64,000 nt of DNA from an uncultured Algibacter sp. (GTDB taxonomy: Bacteria; Bacteroidota; Bacteroidia; Flavobacteriales; Flavobacteriaceae). The notes beneath the pieces are model-generated. The model was not told where the DNA came from and ran no database searches. It was given only the letters and a program-made list of their open reading frames with translations. The position numbers were made by a program, and so were the translations under genes. Each line of letters begins with the position of its first letter. The first letter of the stretch is position 1. The DNA lies in contig CANMQH010000001.1 in NCBI GenBank assembly GCA_947499935.1, positions 310,001-374,000 on the forward strand, in the 5' to 3' direction. Shown piece by piece: positions 27,666-34,811 of this stretch.

Positions 27666-28937
27666 ATGAAAAAATCACTATTTATATTAAGCATTTTAAG
27701 CTTGTTACTTTCTTGTAATCAAGAAGTATCTGTAGAACAAGAACCAATTCTAGAGCATGGTACCTTTCCTCAAAAACTACCAAATGAAAAACCAAATTTT
27801 AAATTAAGTGCGGCTTTAAATCGTCTGTATGATAATTATCCAGCCCCAAAACCTCAAAAAAACGAATTATTTTCTCAATTTAAATATACAGATATCAAAG
27901 GTTTTGATTATAATAATCATGATGGTACCATATCTAGAAGAGATCCTTCAAAAGTCATTTTTCATGACGGAAAGTACTATGTTTGGTATACGTATAGAAA
28001 CACGCCAACACCACCGCAAGGTGCCGCAAAATGTACGGATATCATACCTTCTTCAGATTGGGATTTAGCCGAGATTTGGTATGCAACAAGTACCGATGGT
28101 TTTACTTGGGAAGAGCAAGGCGTGGCTATAAAACGACCTAAAAAACCGATAGTGGGTTGGAGAGCTGTAACAACTACAGACATTTTACAATGGAAGGGGA
28201 AGTATTATTTATACTATCAAGGTTTTATGGAAGCTAGTGGAAAACGCGGTGATGATTGCCCAGTTGCGGTTTCTTATGCCGATTCTCCTAACGGCCCATG
28301 GACACCACATAACAAAATTGTAATCCCCAATGGAGGAGAAGGCAGTTGGGATCAATACTCCATTCATGATCCGTATCCTTTAGTACATAATGGGAAAATA
28401 TACTTGTACTATAAGTCAGATTTTGGTAAAAAAGGCGCTTGGATTAGAATGCAAGGGCTAGCTACAGCCGATAACCCTCTGGGACCATTTACTAAACATC
28501 CACAAAACCCTGTAATATCTTCAGGTCACGAAACATCACTTTTTCCATTTAAAGATGGTATTGCGGCTTTAGTATACAAAGATGGTAATGAGCATAATAC
28601 AGTACAATTTGCAAAAGATGGTGTGAATTTTGAAATTGCCTCGATTACGGAAATGATGCCTTACGCAGCTGCTCCATTTGTTCCAGATGCATTTACAGAT
28701 ACTAAAGATGGTAGAGGGATTACATGGGGAATGGCACATTTTATTGCGCTAGGAGGTAAAGGTAAATTTCATTCTATGCTTACTAGATTTGATTGCGATT
28801 TAAGTCAGGATTTACACGACCCAGAAATGAAGGAACCTCGAGTTAATTATACACCTGAAGATTATTTTAAACGCAGTTTGAGTAAGAAACAATTGAGGCG
28901 TATTAAAAAGGGAAATAGTGCTTTAACTAAAAGATAG
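27666..28937 (+). CDS. GH117 family enzyme (3,6-anhydro-L-galactosidase-like)
   Basis: A 423-residue lipoprotein (Cys17). It has the distinctive GH117 five-bladed propeller sequence: NRLYDNYPAPKP, FKYTDIKGFDYN, ISRRDPSKVI with Asp93, YVWYTYRNTPTPPQGA, YYQGFMEASGKRGDDCPVAV, SIHDPYPLV with Asp235, and SSGHETSLFPF with His288/Glu289. Characterised members release 3,6-anhydro-L-galactose from the non-reducing end of neoagaro-oligosaccharides; other clades of the family have unknown targets. It is the strongest pointer that the locus handles red-algal galactans. The Asp and His/Glu positions fit known catalytic and metal sites by spacing, as judged by eye. Confidence 0.93.
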   Translation: MKKSLFILSILSLLLSCNQEVSVEQEPILEHGTFPQKLPNEKPNFKLSAALNRLYDNYPAPKPQKNELFSQFKYTDIKGFDYNNHDGTISRRDPSKVIFHDGKYYVWYTYRNTPTPPQGAAKCTDIIPSSDWDLAEIWYATSTDGFTWEEQGVAIKRPKKPIVGWRAVTTTDILQWKGKYYLYYQGFMEASGKRGDDCPVAVSYADSPNGPWTPHNKIVIPNGGEGSWDQYSIHDPYPLVHNGKIYLYYKSDFGKKGAWIRMQGLATADNPLGPFTKHPQNPVISSGHETSLFPFKDGIAALVYKDGNEHNTVQFAKDGVNFEIASITEMMPYAAAPFVPDAFTDTKDGRGITWGMAHFIALGGKGKFHSMLTRFDCDLSQDLHDPEMKEPRVNYTPEDYFKRSLSKKQLRRIKKGNSALTKR

Positions 28938-28995
28938 CGTACTATCAGTAATATTAAGTGCTATAAATATTTTAAAAAAATCTTAATTAGATAAT

Positions 28996-30423
28996 TTGAA
29001 AAACAAAGCAATTACCCCGTTTGTTAGTATCGTTATTCTATTAATTTTTTCCTGTAAATCACAACAGAAAGAATGGGATATTAGAGATTATGGTGCTGTT
29101 GCAGATACTACTGTAAAAAACACGCAGGCCATTCAAAAAACAATTGATGCTTGTGCTAAGGCGGGGGGAGGTAAAGTTGTGGTGACTTCGGGAACCTATG
29201 TTTCGGGAACTATTCTTTTAAAAGATAATGTGGAGCTTCATATTACTGAAAATTCAAAACTTATCGCGAGCGATAATCCTAATGATTTTTATGCCATAGA
29301 TGCTTTTATAGATGCCACAGGGCAGTATCGAGGACAATGTTTTATTGGTGCTTCCGATGTTAAAAATATAGCCATTACAGGAAAGGGTATCATAGATGGA
29401 AACGGAACCATGTTTACACCAAAAAATGTTCGTAAAACATATAAACGTCTTGGTGTAACACCAAAAAAACCAGACATATCTGAACTTATAGCAAAAAATG
29501 ATAATTATGTAAGTAAAAAGATTAGATGGTCTAACCGTCCTTTTTTAGTACGATTTGTTAGGGTTTCAAACACTAAAATAAGGGAGATTACATTAAGACA
29601 GCCGGCCGCTTGGACATTACATTTTTTTCAATGTGATACATTTGAGGTGGACAATATTAATATTTACAGTAAAGCAAATCAAAATAACGACGGTATTGAT
29701 ATAGATTCTAGTTCAAATGGTATTATAAAAAATTGCACGATTAATTCTGATGATGACGCTATTTGTTTTAAAACCACAAGCCTTAAGCCAACCACAAATA
29801 TTAGTGTTACTAATTGTAAATTGAGTAGCGATTGGGGGGCAATCAAATTTGGAACGGAATCCATGGGCGCTTTTGAAGATATTACTATTAAAGATTGCTT
29901 CATTACGGATACACATGGTGGTGGTATTAAAATATTAAGTGTAGATGGTGCAAACATGAATAATATATGGATTGATAATATTAAAATGACAGCTGTTGAA
30001 ATGCCTATTTTTATTCGCTTAGGAGAGCGATTATTAACTTATAGAAGTGCCTCCAAACAAGCTGTAGGTACTATGAATAATATAACCATTTCAAATATTG
30101 ATATTATCTCAAGAGAAAAAGAACATTTACGTTTATTTCCAACTACGGGTATTTTTATTACAGGTACACCAAACCATAAAATAGATAATCTTACTCTAGA
30201 GAATATTAAAATAAGCTTGCCAGGAGGTGGAACTCTTGCAGATACAAACACCATAGTTCCAGAAAACGAAACAAAATATCCAGAATTTATAAATTTTGGT
30301 GTTTCTCCTGCTTATGGTATGTATGCTAGACATGTTAAGAATTTAAATACTAAAAACGTATCTTTTGAATTGCTTTCTAGTGATGAACGTAAAGACATCA
30401 TAACTCTTGATGTTAATAATTAA
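28996..30423 (+). CDS. GH28-like right-handed beta-helix hydrolase (polygalacturonase family)
   Basis: A 475-residue lipoprotein (Cys20 in LLIFSCKSQ). The only sensible start is a TTG, since an in-frame TAA lies 12 bp upstream. The N-terminus has the pectin-lyase-fold entry WDIRDYGAVADT and AGGGKVVV. The catalytic region has NNDGIDIDSS (Asp232) and SDDDAICFKT (Asp252-254), matching the GH28 aspartates, then IKFGTES. The classic GHG histidine motif is not present; the matching segment reads DWGAIKFG, as in a distinct GH28-like subclade of Bacteroidota. Substrate may be a uronic-acid or related linkage in an algal polymer. It is third in the GH2-GH117-GH28-sulfatase run. Confidence 0.88.
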   Translation: MKNKAITPFVSIVILLIFSCKSQQKEWDIRDYGAVADTTVKNTQAIQKTIDACAKAGGGKVVVTSGTYVSGTILLKDNVELHITENSKLIASDNPNDFYAIDAFIDATGQYRGQCFIGASDVKNIAITGKGIIDGNGTMFTPKNVRKTYKRLGVTPKKPDISELIAKNDNYVSKKIRWSNRPFLVRFVRVSNTKIREITLRQPAAWTLHFFQCDTFEVDNINIYSKANQNNDGIDIDSSSNGIIKNCTINSDDDAICFKTTSLKPTTNISVTNCKLSSDWGAIKFGTESMGAFEDITIKDCFITDTHGGGIKILSVDGANMNNIWIDNIKMTAVEMPIFIRLGERLLTYRSASKQAVGTMNNITISNIDIISREKEHLRLFPTTGIFITGTPNHKIDNLTLENIKISLPGGGTLADTNTIVPENETKYPEFINFGVSPAYGMYARHVKNLNTKNVSFELLSSDERKDIITLDVNN

Positions 30424-30431
30424 TTTAGTTT

Positions 30432-31994
30432 ATGAAATCTATATCGCATAAAAGGAAAGTGCTACTAATCATTTTAATGATAGTTTTAAAATGTCCTTTT
30501 AAAGCAAAAGCGCAGCATAACTCAACTAAGCAACCCAATGTATTATTAATTTATACGGATGACCACAGGTTTACTGGAGTTCATGCGCTTGGAGGTCAAG
30601 ACGTAAAAACTCCAAATATAGATGCTTTAGCCAATCAAGGCTTAGTATTTACAAATACCTATTTAATGGGTGCTTTTACAGGTGCTACGTGTATGCCTAG
30701 TAGAGCACAATTGCTATCAGGAAGGAACTTGTTTGATTTAGATGGTAATGGACATAAAATACCAAAAGAACATATTACCATTGGAGAAATGTTTCAAAAA
30801 TCGGGTTACCAGTCTCATATTATAGGGAAATGGCATCAAGATAATAAGTCTTTAGCTAGAACGTTTAATGGTGGCTCTCATATTATGAGTAGAGGCGTGT
30901 ATTTACAAGATCAGTTTAGAATGCCCCTTTGGGATTGGAAGCCTAATGGTAATTATAAAAAAGAAGATGGGTATATTTTAGTATATAATAAAGCAGGTGA
31001 AATTGTTAGAAGAACAATTTCTAAAGATGATAAAAAAGCACCAATTAGTACAGAAATAGATGGCCCTCATACCTCTGAAATTTATGCGGAAAGTGCTAGT
31101 AAATTCATTAATAAACGCGATAAAAAGACACCGTTTTTTTTATATTTGGCGTTTCATGCACCTCATGATCCTCGACAAGCGCCAGAAAAATACAAGGCTA
31201 TGTATCCTGAGGATAGTATACAGTTACCACCTTCATACATGCCTCAGCATCCTTTTGATAATGGACATATGACAGTGCGCGATGAAAAGTTAGATGATTT
31301 TCCAAGAACTCCAAGTATTGCTCGCAAACACCTTTCAGATTATTATGCTATTATTACACATTTAGATGCGCAAATAGGGAAGGTTATAAGTACGCTTAAA
31401 AAAACTAGGCAATATGAAAATACAATTATTGTTTTGGCAGGAGATAGCGGTTTGGGTGTTGGCAATCATGGATTATTAGGGAAACAAAATCTATATGATG
31501 AAGATGGTATTCATGTACCCTTTATTATTTCTGGTAAGGTTAAAGGGTTTGGAAAAAAATTGAAAGCCTATAGTTATATACACGATATATATCCTACAAT
31601 TTGTGATTTAGCAGGTTTAGATATTCCTAAAACAGTTACAGGAACAAGCTTGTTGCCAATAATTAAAGGAGAAAAAACACAGGTTAGAGATTATACCTAC
31701 CATGCCTATAGGCAACATCAAAGAGCTTACAGAAAAGGCGATTATAAATTAATTGAATTTGTTAAGGCACCAGATACAGACCATCATAAAAATAAAATTA
31801 TATCAGGATCTAGAACAACCTTACTCTTTAACATAAAAAAGGATCCTTGGGAAACCACTAATCTAGCTTTCTTAGAAACACATCAAGATATACTAAAGAC
31901 TTTACGAATAGAAATGAAAGAAGTAGCTGAAAAGCATAAGGATAATAAAGACCAATTAAATTATCCTTTTGATTTCTGGGACTATTATAAATAA
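30432..31994 (+). CDS. Type I sulfatase (formylglycine-dependent)
   Basis: A 520-residue exported arylsulfatase-fold enzyme. A signal peptide (to KAKAQ) precedes NVLLIYTDDHR with the metal-binding Asp pair. The maturation motif is ATCMPSRAQLLSGR; Cys87 of C-x-P-S-R would be converted to formylglycine by an anaerobic or FGE-type enzyme not in this window. GKWHQD and GDSGLGVGNHGLLGK supply further conserved Lys, His and Asp residues. It ends the hydrolase run, 8 bp after the GH28-like gene, and probably removes sulfate esters from the algal glycan before glycosidases act. The S1 subfamily cannot be assigned by eye. Confidence 0.93.
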   Translation: MKSISHKRKVLLIILMIVLKCPFKAKAQHNSTKQPNVLLIYTDDHRFTGVHALGGQDVKTPNIDALANQGLVFTNTYLMGAFTGATCMPSRAQLLSGRNLFDLDGNGHKIPKEHITIGEMFQKSGYQSHIIGKWHQDNKSLARTFNGGSHIMSRGVYLQDQFRMPLWDWKPNGNYKKEDGYILVYNKAGEIVRRTISKDDKKAPISTEIDGPHTSEIYAESASKFINKRDKKTPFFLYLAFHAPHDPRQAPEKYKAMYPEDSIQLPPSYMPQHPFDNGHMTVRDEKLDDFPRTPSIARKHLSDYYAIITHLDAQIGKVISTLKKTRQYENTIIVLAGDSGLGVGNHGLLGKQNLYDEDGIHVPFIISGKVKGFGKKLKAYSYIHDIYPTICDLAGLDIPKTVTGTSLLPIIKGEKTQVRDYTYHAYRQHQRAYRKGDYKLIEFVKAPDTDHHKNKIISGSRTTLLFNIKKDPWETTNLAFLETHQDILKTLRIEMKEVAEKHKDNKDQLNYPFDFWDYYK

Positions 31995-32092
31995 AATAGC
32001 ATCATAATTTCCCGTCCCTTTTCCTTTTGAATCTTAGTTATACCATTTCAGATGCGAGATGGTATTATATAAAATCTTGAATATATAAATAA

Positions 32093-32124
32093 AAACCGTT
32101 GAAGCTAGCTAGTTTCAACGGTTT
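32093..32124 (-). terminator. Terminator at the end of the left peptide-locus copy
   Basis: An 11-bp perfect stem (AAACCGTTGAA at 32093-32103 with TTCAACGGTTT at 32114-32124) and 10-nt loop. Minus-strand transcripts then run into a U-rich tail (complement of 32080-32095). It closes the long minus-strand operon. Confidence 0.8.
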
Positions 32125-32148
32125 AGTTAATCTTATTAAAATTGTAAA

Positions 32149-32250
32149 CCTTATCGTTAAAGTAGCATCAAAGTCAAAACCTATGCCATTAACTGTATAA
32201 TTTAAAATTAGGGTTTCAGTCAATTCATCATAAGTGCCTGTAGCGGTAAA
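32149..32250 (-). pseudogene. C-terminal remnant of a cadherin/calcium-loop lipoprotein
   Basis: About 34 codons reading FTATGTYDELTETLILNYTV and then GIGFDFDATLTI, nearly the same as the C-termini of the two intact lipoproteins at 33816-34784 and 48086-49048 (TGTYDELTETIILNY). The rest of the gene is missing and the frame runs on past the normal end. It indicates a third paralogue once followed the TlpA gene at 32423-33520. Confidence 0.75.
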
Positions 32251-32422
32251 ATTTGTAATACATATTCTACGCCAAAAGAAATGATTACAGGCCACCTCTA
32301 CATATCATAAACCAAATACTAGCCTTATTTATTTAGTGAAACTTAATTTTGAAAAGTTGCGAAGCAATGTCTTCAAAATTGATAATTGAACTAACTCCCA
32401 CTTTTGTAGCGGGATCTTAGGG

Positions 32423-33520
32423 TTAAATACCCATTTCATCAAATAAGGCTTTTATTTCTTCTTTATTTTCTGGCCATGGTGCTTCAGCAGATACTATTTT
32501 TCCTTCTGGGTCAATTAAAATAAAGCGTGGTATGCTCTCTACCTTATAAACTTTAGTAAATTCAGCCTCTGTTGCATTATCTGTTATTAATTGTACATTA
32601 GTAAGGTTTTTTTCTGCTACCATTGTTTTCCATTTTCCTTTATCCTTTTGTTTATCTACAGAAATTCCTATAAACTCTATATTCTTACCCTTATATGCTT
32701 CTTCTAGTTCTTTTATGAAAGGGATTTGTCTTATACAGGGCTTACACCATGTTGCCCAAAAATCGATAAAAATATATTTACCTTTAAAATCATCAAGAGA
32801 CACTTTTTTACCATTAACATCTTCATAATTAGTGAATTTTGGAGAAACAGCACCTTTTTTTAATACCGAAGCCTTATACTGTTTTTTCTGATATTTGTCG
32901 AATTCAAATCGTTTTGATTGATAAAGATCTACTGCGTAGTATGCTGTATAATCAGGGTCTGTCTTGGGAGCCTTATTTAATTTTGTTTCAAAATATTGTT
33001 CGGTTTCTTTAAAAAAATCTCCCTCACTCAGTTGAAATCGGTCTTCATTGCGACTGGGATTGAGGTATTCGTTCATGGTTTCATCATTATGGTACGTAAC
33101 AATATTACTTCCATAACCAGAAAATTTAAGTGTTTTTATAGGATTAAAACCATCTATCTTTTCTTCACTTCCATCCCATGTAAGATGTAAATCATACCCG
33201 TTTCTCGCAAAGAAAGAATGTTGCCTATCTTTGTAATTTACATATAAAAGTCCTGGCTTTTTTAGATGCAATGTATCTGAAAATGTACCGTCAGGATTAA
33301 TTTTAACTGTTTTTTCTTCCGTGTGAAAAGTAAAAAAGACAAGCGAATCTTGTTGATTATTGGCAATTTCACCCGAAATTGATAAATAGCTTTTCTCCTT
33401 CACTTCTTGTTTGCAGGAAAATATGCTCATAGCAATTATCGAAATTAATAGCATAACCCTTATACTAATAATGGTATTGGGATTGAATCTTTGTTTTTTG
33501 TTTATTTTTAGTAAATTCAT
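32423..33520 (-). CDS. TlpA-family thiol-disulfide oxidoreductase lipoprotein (CKPC)
   Basis: A 365-residue lipoprotein with lipobox Cys36; an internal Met23 would give a shorter leader. The N-terminal two-thirds is a beta-rich domain of the DUF4369 type (SGEIANNQQDSLVFFTF, PDGTFSDTLHLKKPGLLYVNY), followed by a thioredoxin fold with FIDFWATWCKPC (Cys259, Cys262), GISVDKQKDKGKW and the cis-Pro loop VESIPRFILID. It would reduce or exchange disulfides on the outer face of the envelope. It lacks an acidic export signal (CKQEVKEK), so it likely faces the periplasm. It is shorter than its three paralogues here and lies after the lipoprotein gene, a position with no counterpart in the right copy. 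Confidence 0.92.
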   Translation of the reverse strand: MNLLKINKKQRFNPNTIISIRVMLLISIIAMSIFSCKQEVKEKSYLSISGEIANNQQDSLVFFTFHTEEKTVKINPDGTFSDTLHLKKPGLLYVNYKDRQHSFFARNGYDLHLTWDGSEEKIDGFNPIKTLKFSGYGSNIVTYHNDETMNEYLNPSRNEDRFQLSEGDFFKETEQYFETKLNKAPKTDPDYTAYYAVDLYQSKRFEFDKYQKKQYKASVLKKGAVSPKFTNYEDVNGKKVSLDDFKGKYIFIDFWATWCKPCIRQIPFIKELEEAYKGKNIEFIGISVDKQKDKGKWKTMVAEKNLTNVQLITDNATEAEFTKVYKVESIPRFILIDPEGKIVSAEAPWPENKEEIKALFDEMGI

Positions 33521-33815
33521 TTTTATTTCCTATTTAATGTTTTTATAGATTGCTGATACTCTTCACATAGCTTGGCATCATTTTTTTAATTTATTGTTGT
33601 TTATCATTTTTATTTGAATATTACTATTGTTCAATTTCCTTTTTCATAAAGTGTAAAACGAAAGCCGTAATTAAAACTACCGTTAGAAAAGGAACCATTA
33701 AAAAATTTCTTAAATGTAAAAGGGTTGGTTAAGACACTTCAAAAACAACCCTTTTCACATTAACTAATTCAAATAAATATATTCATTCTATGAAATTAAA
33801 TAAACAAAGCGAGGC
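33521..33815. other. Intergenic region between lipoprotein and TlpA genes
   Basis: 295 bp. On the minus strand it contains a 24-codon frame (33698-33624) encoding a hydrophobic peptide, MVPFLTVVLITAFVLHF plus a charged tail, which looks like the last helix of a lost membrane protein or a small membrane peptide. A hairpin lies at 33718-33755. Nothing else is recognised. Confidence 0.4.
33718..33755. terminator. Hairpin after the left-copy lipoprotein gene
   Basis: A 10-bp stem (AAAAGGGTTG at 33718-33727 with CAACCCTTTT at 33746-33755) with an 18-nt loop. It lies 61 bp beyond the lipoprotein stop. The following U-run is weak on the minus strand, so it may attenuate rather than stop transcription into the next TlpA gene. 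Confidence 0.55.
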
Positions 33816-34784
33816 TTATGGAGTGGGTATTATAGTCAAAACACCATTAATAATAAAGCCAAAGCCATCATCCATTGCATAATTTAAAATTATAGTTTCA
33901 GTCAATTCATCATAAGTTCCTGTGGCAGAATAAGTACCTAATGGAAAGCCACAAGTAAGGTCTTGTGCTGGTACAGTTACCGTACCATCTGTAGCACCAT
34001 CTGATGCAGGGGTAAATCTCAAGGTTATTTCGAGCATAGAATCTGCCGGACATGGACCCAAAAAAGAATTAAAATTAAGAGGATCGGTAATAGTTAGAGA
34101 TCCGCATCCCGCCAAAGGTGGCGTGTCCGGATTTGAATTATGATTGTTAGTAAATCCAAAAGCTTCATCTGTAAACGATAGCGAACCAGACCAAATACTG
34201 ACATTAATTGTTGATAGACATTCATATGGATTGGTTCCGTTAACAATTTCTTCTCCATTTGATACGCCATCCCCATTACAATCACCAGCCATCCAAATAG
34301 GATTAGTTGCATCGTAACCATCATAATTTGGTAATTGAGATGGTATACATGGGTCAGTATCATCTGGGTCTTCGTCAAATGATATACCATCACCATCATC
34401 ATCTATTAAAGGTTCAACAGTTATGGTTACATTCGAGGTTTTAGATACATCACCATTTTTTACGGTTACCACTAAAACAATTTCTGGACTGGTAGAAGCA
34501 TCAATAACATCGGGATTAGCTACTGTTAGCTCTCCTGCTATTTCATCTATTGCCAAAGCACCTTCTGGTGTTTGCGAGGTAATTTCAAAAGACACCAAAC
34601 CTATATTGGTTCTGCCTTTTATAATACCTACAACATCACCAAATTCTGCATTTTCCAGAATTGTGTTGTTAAAATCTAAAGTAGTTACAATCACGCCTCT
34701 ATCTGGCGCGTTTTCATCATCTGATGTACAGGATACTAAAAGTACCAACAGCAGTGGCGCTACTATTTTTCTAAAATACTTCAT
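33816..34784 (-). CDS. Cadherin-like / calcium-loop surface lipoprotein, left copy
   Basis: A 322-residue lipoprotein with lipobox Cys followed by TSDDENAPD, an acidic signal typical of surface export. Residues about 30-125 look like a cadherin-type Ig domain (FEITSQTPEGALAIDEIAGE, then VTVKNGDVSKTSNVTITV). Next come acidic calcium loops (DDDGDGISFDEDPDDTDPC and DCNGDGVSNGEEIVNGTNP) like thrombospondin type 3 or dockerin-type repeats. The final third has several Cys and ends in a beta-sandwich (TGTYDELTETIILNY). It has a close paralogue at 48086-49048 and a remnant at 32149-32250. No enzyme motif is seen; a binding or adhesive role on the cell surface is inferred. Confidence 0.85.
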   Translation of the reverse strand: MKYFRKIVAPLLLVLLVSCTSDDENAPDRGVIVTTLDFNNTILENAEFGDVVGIIKGRTNIGLVSFEITSQTPEGALAIDEIAGELTVANPDVIDASTSPEIVLVVTVKNGDVSKTSNVTITVEPLIDDDGDGISFDEDPDDTDPCIPSQLPNYDGYDATNPIWMAGDCNGDGVSNGEEIVNGTNPYECLSTINVSIWSGSLSFTDEAFGFTNNHNSNPDTPPLAGCGSLTITDPLNFNSFLGPCPADSMLEITLRFTPASDGATDGTVTVPAQDLTCGFPLGTYSATGTYDELTETIILNYAMDDGFGFIINGVLTIIPTP

Positions 34785-34811
34785 AATTTGATTTTTAGTT
34801 TGGTTTTTATT

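Larger units (their letters stand above)
31995..32422. other. Junction between the polysaccharide locus and the peptide-type locus
   Basis: 428 bp with no intact gene. It includes a weak 7-bp hairpin after the sulfatase (32040-32065), a strong minus-strand terminator and a C-terminal lipoprotein remnant (both listed), and an AT-rich stretch at 32296-32422 in which nothing is recognised. Confidence 0.5.
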
